Assembly: GCF_011046555.1 (NCBI RefSeq)
Contig: NZ_CP049246.1
Coordinates: 3,162,001 to 3,226,000 of the forward strand
Length of the DNA stretch: 64,000 bases
Direction of reading: 5' to 3'
From: Sphingobacterium lactis
GTDB taxonomy: Bacteria; Bacteroidota; Bacteroidia; Sphingobacteriales; Sphingobacteriaceae
In this document: piece by piece, positions 28,701-38,532 of the stretch
Position numbering within the stretch: position 1 is the stretch's first letter
How the letters are laid out: the number at the start of each line of letters is the position of its first letter
Position numbers and translations under genes: made by a program
The notes under the pieces: model-generated
Database searches by the model: none
What the model saw: the letters and a program-made list of their open reading frames with translations, nothing else
Told to the model about the DNA's origin: nothing

Positions 28701-29792
28701 CTTATACCAATCCTCATTCCTAATAGCTACTAAAAACCTAATATGATTTAAATGGGCAGACTCTTTTATTATTTGCAGCCAATCTGTTGAATTGGGATTT
28801 ACATTGATCACAAATATGGTTGGAACTTCCAGTTTTTTACTTATAGAAGCAATAGCTTGAATTGATTGTTGGGTTGTAACAGGATCTTGCTGTATATTCA
28901 ATTCGTAGGAAAGCCAGTCATTGACATAATTATGAACATAACTATATAGCAAAGTTGTCTTTCCCTGCCCAGATGCTCCTTTCAATATGATGGTATTATT
29001 TTCTTTTAACTCATCATTTATTGTTTCGAGATGTTTTTCTCTATTAACATCAAGACCCAACAAAATGTGTTCATACCTCGTTAAAGTCGCATTGTAGAAT
29101 TCTTTTTCTAAAAGCATTTGATCAGTATTCTCTGTAGAAACCTTATGTAATGGTTTTAAAACTACTCCATATTGATTGTAAATAGCAACTCGCTCCGTTA
29201 TATATATCGCAAAATCCTGAATCTTGCTATAAAAATCTTTAGTAGTTATAGGCTGTTGTTTCTCTGCAATAAATTGCAACCAATTCAATAAAAATCCTAT
29301 TGTAGGAATGGGATCAACTTCAGGGAAATTACTTTTAATTAGTTTTTCTATTTCGTCTGCGATCTTTTCCTCATTAATCTCGATAAATTGAGTTTTGCTT
29401 TTAACTAATTTCCATTCATCTGCCGTTATCTTATATTTTTTCAGCGTTTTTTTCTCTTTTTCGGAAATAGTATCTTTATGCTTTTCCCAATTCTTTAATT
29501 CTTGGCTTATATCACCATAAGAAACCAGTATAGGAATTGCTTCAGAATATTTAGCTAAAAACCTCTTAATAAATGAAGTCTTATGGTCTGATAGAATACC
29601 AGATAATGTAATTGGTTGTCCTAAATTCTTTAACTGTATTGAATATAAAAGTTGACCATTTTCATCCAATATATCTAAATCTTCTTCTCCTTCTAATCTA
29701 AAAATTAGATCGTTTGACAGTGAGGACAGTATATAATGTAATGAATATAAAAATTGGGTTCTGTAGCCTCGTAAGGCTGCTATTACTGACAT
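25737..29792 (-). CDS. Nuclease-STAND NTPase fusion, candidate anti-phage sensor
   Basis: 1351 residues. The N-terminus (about 8-56) reads LRGYRTQFLYSLHYILSSL, then EGEEDLDILDENG and IQLKN. This E...D...QxK pattern is that of Cap4/DUF4297-type dsDNA nuclease domains. A P-loop NTPase follows: Walker A GASGQGKTT (272-280), then a strand IFVINVNP and a strand/sensor RFLVAIRNEDW as in STAND ATPases. The remaining 900 residues are mostly helical and could be the ligand-sensing region. The architecture resembles Avs/AVAST defence proteins, which detect phage proteins and switch on a nuclease. The family link is by motif only. First gene of a two-gene operon. Confidence 0.6.
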   Translation of the reverse strand: MSVIAALRGYRTQFLYSLHYILSSLSNDLIFRLEGEEDLDILDENGQLLYSIQLKNLGQPITLSGILSDHKTSFIKRFLAKYSEAIPILVSYGDISQELKNWEKHKDTISEKEKKTLKKYKITADEWKLVKSKTQFIEINEEKIADEIEKLIKSNFPEVDPIPTIGFLLNWLQFIAEKQQPITTKDFYSKIQDFAIYITERVAIYNQYGVVLKPLHKVSTENTDQMLLEKEFYNATLTRYEHILLGLDVNREKHLETINDELKENNTIILKGASGQGKTTLLYSYVHNYVNDWLSYELNIQQDPVTTQQSIQAIASISKKLEVPTIFVINVNPNSTDWLQIIKESAHLNHIRFLVAIRNEDWYKASAVGVEFEHKEIDLSLSQEEAKIIYTKLNERNKIIQFTDFEQAWIQIGDDAPLLEFVYSITQGNSLQNKLKQQIQQLRNESDQGCNPQIEFLRIVSLADSLGAKIDVSKLDSNVDYQFIIEKLENEYLVKKSLDRKYIQGLHLIRSQKLVEILFDEFTTYKEEYAYKCISLIDEKNLYLFLLQMFHLEILSPDQFIADLNSKVIIRNWSAYASILKSFIWLGSKSYVENNRKVIDECRTICGGAWTMFTDFMFGSNYDRNGMLDLLKVDDDRREKINDINRRLLPNQNVFNLATEAINQIDFPKEAPSTVFGWKSFGEALFWLKNIPNRKEKLSLIDDSKFESAFRNMDSKSLSKLMLGMYSYSVELDAIRKKYVDIFIEQIKKEFDVIHLSVDENEVNVHYIIDILKNDVERSTNDFIVGVLDIIRTALPDKKQFNSQGYGHRLQTLAVDYDDTHKTMPIENIPLEEWVNINSTIIKLYEYQLRPEDWNEYRNQLNQWEGIIKEKINEFNISFEQLFKGSVNYMPVVPIMQNMLFERSESIKEPKSITEPLGIYGGKKRGTINENEREQRNKKLQSKYELFFKSVSDFKGDIESFIQQSGGTLYSKAKLKTDEAHTHDENTERLSQINLYNAIEKLQIYNSQYNNILGNIDIKHHSKIETNTLFTTASIWKDFLNDNSKGERSAKRIFKLKSDFENKIIKDFKQVSKANSFSIRYINNKTTNDKPIIIIDGVSPFWMLMGYKEAYQIIQQTIDNPEYTSLKYLMLQFWFSNFYFIQTIQNKSLNNQWNEVRLYNIKDKLFEELSFINSISQPIEVKIIENLNIEGWSNLYPEFNDITKATEAYGKLLLLADHFYDLRLFDEIELMESDQEKLKQYIQRIGLELQQSFQAVLDSLVEWINMFPFDEDSYVNSDEEQEYFKAMINIKDHIFPEPKGDEEDYQLIMNMEIVSKWVERLKICTESWGIFILLLYGKYIDKFNSIDSSAR

Positions 29793-29992
29793 TGGCTTTT
29801 TGGTAATAATATTGTTTATGAATATACGAAGAATCTATAAGTACTTCATTTGTCTATAGTATTTTCTTTTGGGTATAATTAGTGTTAATTATCCTGTGGT
29901 CGAAATGCATTAGAAAGGTTTAGCAATTATTGTTTAAATTAATATTCATTGGAGTGGTAATTCAGGATTTAACTAATGATTATATGGAGAGT

Positions 29993-30450
29993 TTAAAACT
30001 CTCCTTCATCTCTGAACGAATAGTAACTATTAGTAGTCATCACGATATGATCTAATAGCTGAATATCTAGCACTTTTCCTGCTTCAATGATTTTATTGGT
30101 TAAGGATCTATCAGAAGCACTAGGTCTCATCGTACCCGAAGGATGATTGTGCGCAACTGCAATCCTTGTTGCATTACATAATAGAACGGAGGACATTATT
30201 AAACGGATATCAACCATTACAGTATCTAATCCGCCATCGGCTATTTTACGGTATCCGATAACGTCCAATTTGTATTGAAATATAAAGCATAGAAACTTTC
30301 TCTAATTTCAAATTCTTCTAAATCCCAAATCATTCTAAAAATACGATCCATCAATTTAGAGTTGTTGATACATTTAAAATCATCGATAGATAATTTTTGA
30401 TTTCTGTGGTAGCTTAGTTTCAACTCATTAGCGATAAAGTTCTTTTTCAT
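29993..30450 (-). pseudogene. radC: Frameshifted RadC/JAMM-domain protein remnant
   Basis: Two frames together encode one RadC-like protein of about 152 residues. The first (30450 to 30241) gives the N-terminal part ELKLSYHRNQ...MIWDLEEFEIRESFYALYFNTN; the second (from about 30264 to 29993) continues DVIGYRKIADGGLDTVMVD and includes the metal motif HNHPSGTMRPSASD and LLDHIVMTTNSYYSF. Family alignment at the join suggests a single-base deletion near 30263. RadC proteins of this short type ride on conjugative and other mobile elements. The gene appears dead unless sequencing error or programmed frameshifting applies. Confidence 0.75.
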
Positions 30451-31019
30451 AACGTATTATAAATTTAAGGTGAATAAAAATTGAATTAACGCTAGATGGA
30501 TTACGAGTCTAGGACTGACTAAGCAAAAGAAAATAGGAGAAAAATGGCGGAGCGAAGGAGGTTCTGTTCAGTAGGAACGGATACCCATTTTTTGAACTAT
30601 TTTATTGGGTGGGATTGGGGGTGAAGTGGAGAGTGTCTTACAGACTAAGTAATCTTTGCGGATAATTAATGGTTAGGAAGAAGGGCCAAAGGTTCGATTC
30701 TAATTAATTTTGAAAAACTGTTCTTTTATTACTATTGACTTTAATTTCAAAATAGATTATATGATTTCATTTCTACACTCACTCCCTGAAAAATTAGTCA
30801 CAAATATATATGAATCAAATTGTTATCATCAACCCCTCTAACGTTAGAAATATTAAATAAAATTATTGGATCTTAGGTTCCCATTTAAGCGAAAAAAAAA
30901 CTTTTCGGTAACAGTCTTTACCCTCATTTTTTGAGTTAAATTTCTCTTGGTGAATTACCGACTTGACATCAGTAGAACAAAGGCATTTGCTAAGTGTTTT
31001 ACTATTGACCTCCTCTATT
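30451..31019. other. Intergenic stretch without a supported gene
   Basis: About 570 bp of AT-rich sequence between the radC remnant and the AraC gene. The only frame of note is a 24-codon ATG frame near 30544 (MAERRRFCSV...), too short to support. No clear terminator, repeat or RNA was recognised. Confidence 0.5.
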
Positions 31020-31919
31020 CTAATTCAAATTAACATTGCGGTACTCATTTGGGGTATACCCTACCCTGTTTTTAAATAATCGGCTAAAATGCTGCGGATA
31101 CTTAAATCCAAGTTCAAATGCAATTTCATTAATGGTCTTATTCGAATCGTAGATTTTCTCCTTAGCAATTTCGATTAACTTATTCTGAATATATTCCTGG
31201 GCGGTTTTTCCGGTTTCTTTCTTCACCAGGTCACCAAAATAGTTGGCAGAAAGGAACAGTTGATCGGCAAAGTAAGCTACCGTTGGTAGTCCGTTTTGCT
31301 GAGGTTCCTCTGACTGAAAATAAGTGTTCAAGATCTCCTCGAATTTTTCCAGAATTCCCTTATTGACATTTTCGCGCGTTATAAATTGGCGGTCATAAAA
31401 CCTCTGGCAATAATCCAGAAACAGTTCGATATTGGAAACAATCAGCTTTTTGGTATGCTTGTCGATACTATGGACCAGTTCATGTTTTATCTTGTTTAAA
31501 CAATCCATAATGACCTTTCTTTCCTGTTCGGAAAGATGGAGTGCCTCACTGGCCGAATAAGAAAAGAATGTATAGTTGGCAATCTCCCTGGCCAGTGAAG
31601 TGCCATAAAGCAGCTCTGGATGAAAAACCAAAGCCGTTCCCTGCGGTTGGTAGAATTCGGTGCCATTCTCGCCAATGACCTGACCTGGAGCTAAAAAGAT
31701 CAATGTCCCCTCTTCATAGTCGTAGTTTTTGAGGCCATAGCGGAGATCACCGCATTTTATCTCTTTAAAAAACACCGTATAGAACTCATATCTTAGTTTT
31801 GACAGTTTTCGAGGATCTGCTTTGCTCAAATCGACAACACTGACAAGCGGATGCAAAGTTTCGTTGTTATTGAAATTATTGTATTCCCGAATACTTTTAA
31901 AATTGATGATCTCTTCCAT
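31020..31919 (-). CDS. AraC-family transcriptional regulator
   Basis: 299 residues from the ATG at 31919 (MEEIINFKSIREYNNF), the usual N-terminus of this Bacteroidota group; 14 extra upstream codons are possible. An N-terminal cupin-like sensor region (TLIFLAPGQVIGENG, about 70-110) precedes a C-terminal pair of helix-turn-helix motifs (EYIQNKLIEIAKEKI and NEIAFELGFKYPQHFSRLFK, then GYTPNEYR). It is divergent from the aldo/keto reductase gene and very likely controls that cluster. An inverted repeat at 31982 lies between them and recurs before the flavodoxin gene. Confidence 0.92.
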   Translation of the reverse strand: MEEIINFKSIREYNNFNNNETLHPLVSVVDLSKADPRKLSKLRYEFYTVFFKEIKCGDLRYGLKNYDYEEGTLIFLAPGQVIGENGTEFYQPQGTALVFHPELLYGTSLAREIANYTFFSYSASEALHLSEQERKVIMDCLNKIKHELVHSIDKHTKKLIVSNIELFLDYCQRFYDRQFITRENVNKGILEKFEEILNTYFQSEEPQQNGLPTVAYFADQLFLSANYFGDLVKKETGKTAQEYIQNKLIEIAKEKIYDSNKTINEIAFELGFKYPQHFSRLFKNRVGYTPNEYRNVNLN

Positions 31920-31981
31920 TTCTCTACAAGCTTTGAACAAATTTACAAAACTGGAATCCAATAATTTATAGCATCAGTAAT

Positions 31982-32014
31982 ATTGGTAGAACTATCCGTA
32001 ATCCATCTACCAAT
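31982..32014. promoter_or_regulatory. Candidate operator, inverted repeat, site 1
   Basis: ATTGGTAGA / TCTACCAAT perfect 9-bp arms around a 15-base centre containing ATCCGTAATC. It lies in the gap between the divergent AraC and aldo/keto reductase genes. A close relative with the same spacing is at 34220. Confidence 0.55.
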
Positions 32015-32123
32015 AAGATGAACCGCAACACCGAACTTTGTTATCGTTGAATTGTATGCTACCTAACTGACATTCACTATGCATAAATCGCTGAATGAAA
32101 TAAAATTTGATATAAAACGATAA

Positions 32124-33127
<1,004 letters not shown>

Positions 33128-33129
33128 CT

Positions 33130-34218
33130 ATGCGATTGAACAAATTAACACAATATATTACAGCCACTGCTGCACTATTTATTTTATCGGAAACGGTGCA
33201 GGCCCAGAAAAAACAAGAACCTTTGCTTATCACAGAACAAGGTAGCTTTGCCGTTGGTGGTACAGTCAAGACTGAAGCGGGTCGATTTGAGGTAAATGAT
33301 GCCCTTAATCCTCAGGGCCAAACTTTCCATGGCGATCATGCCTATGTTTTCTATCAGGTACCCGTAAAAGCACGCAAATATCCGTTGGTATTTCTGCATG
33401 GGGCGGGTCAATCAAAAAAAACATGGGAAACAACAGCGGATGGCAGAGAAGGCTTTCAGAACATTTTCCTCCGTCGGAAATTTCCGGTGTACCTGATCGA
33501 CCAGCCACGACGAGGCGAAGCAGGAAAAAGTATGGTGGAAGCAAGCGTCAAGCCTACGGCTGATGAGCAGTTCTGGTTTACACAGTTTCGTTTGGGCAAT
33601 TACCCCGACTATTTCACGAATGTTCAGTTTCCCAAGGACAGTATAGCATTAGAACAGTTTTATAGACAGATGACCCCCAATACGGGTGCTTTCGATGCAG
33701 TTGTGGTTACAGCAGCGGTATCCAGTCTCTTTGATAAGATAGGTGCCGGAATCTTGGTCACCCATTCCCAAGGCGGGGGTCCGGGCTGGCTGACCGCGAT
33801 TAAAACGAATAAAGTGAAGGCAGTGGTCGCATACGAACCGTACAGTGGATTTGTATTTCCGGAAGGTGAACTTCCCGCGCCCGTAAAATCTTCGGGGCTG
33901 TTTGGGGAACTCAAAGGGAGCACCATCCCCCTATCCGAATTTAAAAAGCTGACCCAGATTCCCATTGTCATCTACTATGGTGATAATATTGCCAAAGAAC
34001 CGACCACCATATGGAACAAAGACCACTGGCGTTCAGGACTTGAAATGGCCAGACTCTGGGCAGCAACAATCAATAAACATGGCGGAGATGCAACGGTCGT
34101 ACATCTCCCCGAAGCTGGAATAATGGGAAATACCCATTTTCCTTTTTCGGACCTCAACAATTTGCAAGTTGCAGATGAATTGTCCAAATGGTTAAAGCAG
34201 AAAGGCCTGGATAAGTAA
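33130..34218 (+). CDS. Secreted alpha/beta hydrolase
   Basis: 362 residues with a signal peptide ending ETVQAQ (about 26). Alpha/beta-hydrolase core: oxyanion strand PLVFLHGAGQSKKTW, nucleophile elbow THSQGGGPGW (Ser), a late acid region IVIYYGDNIAKEP, and the catalytic His in IMGNTHFPFSD. Periplasmic esterase or lipase-like enzyme without defined substrate. It follows the aldo/keto reductase by 10 bases and belongs to the same AraC-linked cluster. Confidence 0.85.
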   Translation: MRLNKLTQYITATAALFILSETVQAQKKQEPLLITEQGSFAVGGTVKTEAGRFEVNDALNPQGQTFHGDHAYVFYQVPVKARKYPLVFLHGAGQSKKTWETTADGREGFQNIFLRRKFPVYLIDQPRRGEAGKSMVEASVKPTADEQFWFTQFRLGNYPDYFTNVQFPKDSIALEQFYRQMTPNTGAFDAVVVTAAVSSLFDKIGAGILVTHSQGGGPGWLTAIKTNKVKAVVAYEPYSGFVFPEGELPAPVKSSGLFGELKGSTIPLSEFKKLTQIPIVIYYGDNIAKEPTTIWNKDHWRSGLEMARLWAATINKHGGDATVVHLPEAGIMGNTHFPFSDLNNLQVADELSKWLKQKGLDK

Positions 34219-34219
34219 T

Positions 34220-34252
34220 ATTGGTAGTAATATCCGTAATCAGTCTACTAAT
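34220..34252. promoter_or_regulatory. Candidate operator, inverted repeat, site 2
   Basis: Same 33-bp layout as site 1: ATTGGTAGT / TCTACTAAT arms with two mismatched pairs around a 15-base centre sharing ATCCGTAATC. It starts two bases after the stop of the upstream hydrolase and precedes the flavodoxin gene by 46 bases. Confidence 0.5.
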
Positions 34253-34298
34253 AAAGAAGTCTTTATTGCGGAACCTTGTATAAATCAAAACGATACAA

Positions 34299-34952
34299 AT
34301 GAAAATTAAATCTATATGCTGTTTGCTATCTAGCCTACTGTTCGCTATAATGTCCTGTTCTGGTGCAGTGGAAACTACATGGAGAGACAGTGATACCCCG
34401 AATACAGCTACTGACTCATTAAAGGATCAGGAAATTTTGATCGTTTACCATTCTCGGACAAAAAACACACAGGCTGTCGCAGAGATCATCCATCGGCAGG
34501 TAGGCGGTGACCTCGTTGGTCTTGAACTCGAGAAGCCTTATCCTGCCCACTATCAAACCACGGTGGACCAGGTTGCCGAAGAAAATAGAACAGGGTATCT
34601 GCCGCCGCTGAAAACGAAAATAGACAGCATGGAAAAATACGACATCGTCTTTGTGGGTTTTCCAACCTGGGGGATGCAGCTTCCTCCACCGATGAAGAGT
34701 TTTCTGAAACAGTATGATCTGGAGGGAAAGACGGTTATCCCGTTTAATACAAATGCTGGATATGGCGTAGGGAGCGGTTTTGAAACCATAAACCAATTAT
34801 GTTCCAAGAGCAAAATTTTGGAGGGATATACAACTAAAGCTGGTATAGAACGAGACGGAATCCACTTTGTGATTTCAGGTGAAAAAGAAGAACAAGTAAC
34901 GGCACAAGTTGACGAATTGCTCGCAAAACTTGGCTTTAATAAACAACAATAA
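34299..34952 (+). CDS. Flavodoxin-domain lipoprotein
   Basis: 217 residues. Lipoprotein signal with lipobox FAIMSC (Cys20), a short linker, then a flavodoxin fold: FMN phosphate loop YHSRTKNTQAVA (about 51-62), the central strand FVGFPTWGMQLPP with an aromatic isoalloxazine-stacking candidate, and FNTNAGYGVGSGF. A membrane-tethered periplasmic flavodoxin is common in this kind of Bacteroidota cluster. It probably passes electrons to a neighbouring enzyme, but the partner is not known. It is followed 17 bases later by a dienelactone-hydrolase-like gene and preceded by operator site 2. Confidence 0.88.
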   Translation: MKIKSICCLLSSLLFAIMSCSGAVETTWRDSDTPNTATDSLKDQEILIVYHSRTKNTQAVAEIIHRQVGGDLVGLELEKPYPAHYQTTVDQVAEENRTGYLPPLKTKIDSMEKYDIVFVGFPTWGMQLPPPMKSFLKQYDLEGKTVIPFNTNAGYGVGSGFETINQLCSKSKILEGYTTKAGIERDGIHFVISGEKEEQVTAQVDELLAKLGFNKQQ

Positions 34953-34969
34953 ATAGGAAACTGTAAAAC

Positions 34970-36019
34970 ATGAAACAGATAAAGTACATCATCGTCGCCA
35001 TGTTTATGGCAACGGGATTCATCGCTGAGGCACAGGACAAAACGAAAAATCAATTTGGACTTGTATACGGTGATGCGATAAAGGAAAATTTAAAGGGAAA
35101 AGTGAACATTCATCCGGTTAGCTATAAATTAAACGGAATTGATATTGCAGCAAACGTATACACACCGGCTAACTATGATCCTTCAAAAAAATATCCAGCC
35201 GTAATTGTAGCGCATCCCAATGGCGGGATCAAAGAACAGACTGCCGGTCTATATGCACAGCTGCTGGCTGAAGCGGGCTACATTACGATTGCAGCAGATG
35301 CCGCCTATCAGGGAGCCAGCGGTGGTGAACCCCGCCATACTGATAAACCCCAGTTCAGAACGGAGGATATCCATGGTATGGCAGATTATATCACCGGTTA
35401 CGCAGGAGTCGATCTTACCCGTGTCGGTGCACTGGGTATCTGTGGTGGCGGTGGATATACCCTCAAAGCAGCGCAGTCCGATAAACGGCTTAAAGCTGTC
35501 GCTACGTTAAGCATGTTCAATTCTGGAGAGGTGAGACGAAACGGCTTTCAAAATTCACAGTTGAATACCATTGAACAACGCTTGAAACAGGCTTCAGATG
35601 CTCGGGCACAGGAAGCTTCAGGCGGTGAAATAAAGTATTCTGGTGTAGCCAGCATAACCGATGAAGAGATAGCCAAAACTACTACTGATCTCTATCGGGA
35701 AGGGTATGAATATTACTATCGGACACACGCCCATCCGAATTCAACATTTTTATATACCACCAGCAGCTTGATGGATCTAATGACATGGGATGCGACTGAT
35801 GGCATTGAACTAATCGATCAATCTTTGCTGATGTTGGCAGGAAGTAAAGCAGATACCAAATACATGACCGACGAGGCTTTTCCAAAGGCAAAAAACGCAA
35901 AAAACAAAGAGCTCTTTTTGATCGATGGTGCTACGCACATTGAAACTTACTGGAAAAAGGATTACGTGGCAAAAGCTGTAGAGAAATTGGCTGCATTTTA
36001 TCAAAAGAATCTTCATTAA
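34970..36019 (+). CDS. Alpha/beta hydrolase, dienelactone-hydrolase-like
   Basis: 349 residues with a signal peptide ending IAEAQ (about 21). The hydrolase core has AVIVAHPNGGIKEQTAG, then a nucleophile elbow GICGGGGYT in which the nucleophile position is Cys, as in dienelactone hydrolases, rather than Ser. The acid is probably in LMLAGSKADTKY and the His in DGATHIETYW. Likely periplasmic hydrolase of an ester or lactone. Member of the AraC-linked cluster, 17 bases after the flavodoxin gene. Confidence 0.85.
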   Translation: MKQIKYIIVAMFMATGFIAEAQDKTKNQFGLVYGDAIKENLKGKVNIHPVSYKLNGIDIAANVYTPANYDPSKKYPAVIVAHPNGGIKEQTAGLYAQLLAEAGYITIAADAAYQGASGGEPRHTDKPQFRTEDIHGMADYITGYAGVDLTRVGALGICGGGGYTLKAAQSDKRLKAVATLSMFNSGEVRRNGFQNSQLNTIEQRLKQASDARAQEASGGEIKYSGVASITDEEIAKTTTDLYREGYEYYYRTHAHPNSTFLYTTSSLMDLMTWDATDGIELIDQSLLMLAGSKADTKYMTDEAFPKAKNAKNKELFLIDGATHIETYWKKDYVAKAVEKLAAFYQKNLH

Positions 36020-36040
36020 TAAATTCAATATACTTATACT

Positions 36041-36481
36041 ATGAAAAAATTAGTGTTCGGACTATTTTTGGTCCTATCGGGAATTCAGATCTCAGTTGCA
36101 CAATCGGCAACTGACAAGGAAATCATCCAACTATCAAAAGATAAATGGCAATGGATGGCCGACAAAAATGTCGGGCTATTGGACAGTCTTTTCCATGAAA
36201 AATCCATGTTCGTGCACATGGGCGGCTCTTGGGGAAAACAAAGGGAACTGGACGTCATAAAAAGTGGAGGTATTTGGTATAAAAAGGCGGATGTCCATGA
36301 AGTGTCCGTCAATATCATGGACAACACCGCCATCCTACTCAACAGGATCGACCTACTCGCTGTCGTTGGAGGCAACGAGGTAACCAACCCCTTTATGGTG
36401 ACGGAAGTCTACGTCAAGGAAAATGGCACTTGGAAACTCGGTTCACTGTCATTCACTAAACTGCTTACTCCCGGAAATTAA
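36041..36481 (+). CDS. NTF2-like (DUF4440) secreted protein
   Basis: 146 residues. Signal peptide ending ISVAQ (about 21), then a cone-shaped NTF2-like fold pattern: helix KDKWQWMADKNVGLLDSLFHE, strands SMFVHMGGSWGKQRELDVI, and the closing sheet PFMVTEVYVKENGTWKLGSLSF. Such proteins bind small molecules or act as simple enzymes; function unknown. Lies 21 bases after the hydrolase gene in the same cluster. Confidence 0.85.
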   Translation: MKKLVFGLFLVLSGIQISVAQSATDKEIIQLSKDKWQWMADKNVGLLDSLFHEKSMFVHMGGSWGKQRELDVIKSGGIWYKKADVHEVSVNIMDNTAILLNRIDLLAVVGGNEVTNPFMVTEVYVKENGTWKLGSLSFTKLLTPGN

Positions 36482-36577
36482 AAAGCTTGGCCATCGGTGA
36501 TATCTTCATAAAAAAAAGGCTAACACTGATTCTCCTGCTCAAAAAGGAGAAAAAAGAAACGATTACTAAATAATATA

Positions 36578-37309
36578 ATGATGAAGAAACAACAATTTAT
36601 AATAACATTTCTACTGATCTTATTTTGCTGCTCCAACAGTTTATACGCACGCCATGCGCCTACTGGAGATTCGTTAAGTAAAAAAGAAAGCGGTCTTGTA
36701 ACTATTGCGGCTACTGCCGGCATTGGTGACCTGACAAAACTAAAAGATGCAATAAACAAGGGGCTTGATGCCGGATTGACAAGTAATCAGATCAAGGAAA
36801 GCCTTATACACCTGTATGCCTATGCCGGATTTCCCCGCAGTATCCGCGGATTGCAGACCATAATGTCCGTACTTGAGGAACGAAAGGCAAAAGGCATCAA
36901 TGACCCAACAGGCGCCGATGCTTCTCCTATTCAAAATGAAAAGCCCAAATATGAACGCGGCAAGGCTATTCTGGAGCAGCTTACTGGTGTACCCGAAAAG
37001 GAGCCAAAGACTGGTTATGCGGCTTTTGCGCCGACTATCGAGATATTTTTAAAAGAACATCTATTTGCGGATATTTTTGAGCGCGATATCCTCACCTACG
37101 CTGAAAGAGAACTGGTAACCATTTCGATATTGGCCAGCATTGGTGGCGTGGAACCGATGTTGAAATCGCATTTGACGATTTGCTTGAATATTGGCCTATC
37201 GGAAGAGCAATTACAGCAGTTCATAAGCACCATTGAATCTGCAGTGGGCAAAACACAAGCTGTAGAGGCACAAAAGATACTAGATGAGGTATTAGCGAAT
37301 AGAAAATAA
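36578..37309 (+). CDS. Carboxymuconolactone-decarboxylase-like protein, two domains, secreted
   Basis: 243 residues; ATG at 36578 or the next codon. Signal peptide to about LYARH. Two CMD/AhpD-like helical domains: the first around LVTIAATAGIGDLTKLKDAI, the second around ERELVTISILASIGGVEPML with KSHLTICLNIGLSEEQL. Neither carries the AhpD CxxC, so peroxidase activity of that kind is not expected. Frequently found with cupin, NTF2 and aldo/keto reductase genes as here. Role in the cluster unknown. Confidence 0.88.
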   Translation: MMKKQQFIITFLLILFCCSNSLYARHAPTGDSLSKKESGLVTIAATAGIGDLTKLKDAINKGLDAGLTSNQIKESLIHLYAYAGFPRSIRGLQTIMSVLEERKAKGINDPTGADASPIQNEKPKYERGKAILEQLTGVPEKEPKTGYAAFAPTIEIFLKEHLFADIFERDILTYAERELVTISILASIGGVEPMLKSHLTICLNIGLSEEQLQQFISTIESAVGKTQAVEAQKILDEVLANRK

Positions 37310-37406
37310 TATGATTTTTGTAATCATTCAAACGACGGTAACCATAGCATAAAATCCCTGCAGTATAATTCTATGGCAATACAAATTATGTAAAAAATTT
37401 AAAAAC

Positions 37407-37898
37407 ATGAATTTAAGAAATACAGCACTACTAATTTTGACAGGCATGTTGGCTGTCTCATGTAATCAGCATACCAAACAGGAAAAGTTAGCTGCAGAAC
37501 CGACGTACGATGTAGTTTTTGCTAAAGGCGAAAGGGTTACAAATGACAATTTCACAGGAAGGGTTTGGTTAAATAATCTGGTTAATGCAGACTCTGTCAA
37601 TCAGAATGCTGTAGGCAGTGTAACCTTTGAACCTGGAGCGAGAACCAAATGGCATTCCCATCCGGCAGGACAGATCATCTTGGCTCTGGACGGCGTTGGA
37701 TATTATCAGGAAGAAGGCAAAGAAAAAGTAATTGTTCGAAAAGGAGAAGTGGTAAAATGCCCTATTGATGTCCCCCACTGGCATGGTGCGAGTGCTGATT
37801 CTGCTTTTGTGCAAGTCGCCATTACTGGTCGGGAAAATGGAGAAACGGTATGGCTGAAACCTGTTACAGATGAGGAATATAACCAGGGGCCTAAATAA
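37407..37898 (+). CDS. Cupin-domain lipoprotein
   Basis: 163 residues. Lipobox LAVSC (Cys19). Single cupin barrel with metal-ligand motif 1 WHSHPAGQIILALDGVG (two His, Gln, then Gly) and motif 2 PIDVPHWHGASADSAF with the closing His. This is the (R)-mandelonitrile-lyase-like cupin group common next to CMD and reductase genes. Last gene of the AraC-linked cluster; nothing recognisable lies in the 216 bp after it. Confidence 0.88.
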   Translation: MNLRNTALLILTGMLAVSCNQHTKQEKLAAEPTYDVVFAKGERVTNDNFTGRVWLNNLVNADSVNQNAVGSVTFEPGARTKWHSHPAGQIILALDGVGYYQEEGKEKVIVRKGEVVKCPIDVPHWHGASADSAFVQVAITGRENGETVWLKPVTDEEYNQGPK

Positions 37899-38115
37899 GG
37901 CTAGGTTTATGAATCAAAGCATACAATATTGGTTGAAGGAAAGGGAAAAGATAAATGGAATTATATAGGAAATCCTGTAATAATAAATGCCATTTCCAGT
38001 ACAGTCCAAAGGATTGAGATTAATGCTGCTGTGGAATAATGAACGTGCGTTTAAATGGTGAATTACTTCCTTCAAAAGTCAGCCTAACCAACATTTAGTT
38101 GAAGGTATTTCTTTA

Positions 38116-38532
38116 TCAGAAATTTCCTTCACAAGAAGTCGAATCTGACCGAAATAATCTATTCCATGGAATGATTGCAAGGAGTAATAGAAATGAGAAA
38201 AAGAATAGCCTAAAAGAGTCCTTCCTTAAACCATCTGGCTGATAGAAGTAATCATACCTATCGTTATACACTAAATATATCATTGACCCCTTAGGATACT
38301 TCAAACATTCTTGATTGGCCATTCTGACATCATAAACTTTCCCGTTATAATTGATTTGAACCAATGAACTCCCCTTAGAATATCTACAATATTGTTCAAT
38401 TACAACATGTGATACTGTGTTCTCCTTTTCCAATCTGCTATTTTGGAAAAAGAAGTAAACATTATAAATTACACCTAACACCAGAAACCCAATAATAAAA
38501 GGCCGAACTTTCGAATAACTCAAATAACTCAT
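38116..38532 (-). CDS. Hypothetical membrane protein
   Basis: 138 residues with two hydrophobic segments (about 10-28 and 107-124) framing a soluble loop (VQINYNGKVYDVRMANQECLK-type strand pair with two cysteines) and ending in a short tail. No known family. Low GC and isolated; one of several small envelope-type genes on this strand between 38.1 and 40.9 kb. Confidence 0.6.
   Translation of the reverse strand: MSYLSYSKVRPFIIGFLVLGVIYNVYFFFQNSRLEKENTVSHVVIEQYCRYSKGSSLVQINYNGKVYDVRMANQECLKYPKGSMIYLVYNDRYDYFYQPDGLRKDSFRLFFFSFLLLLAIIPWNRLFRSDSTSCEGNF

Noticed and set aside
30544-30620. Small frame MAERRRFCSV... in the 570-bp gap
   Set aside because: Only 24 codons with no homology or context that I can defend.
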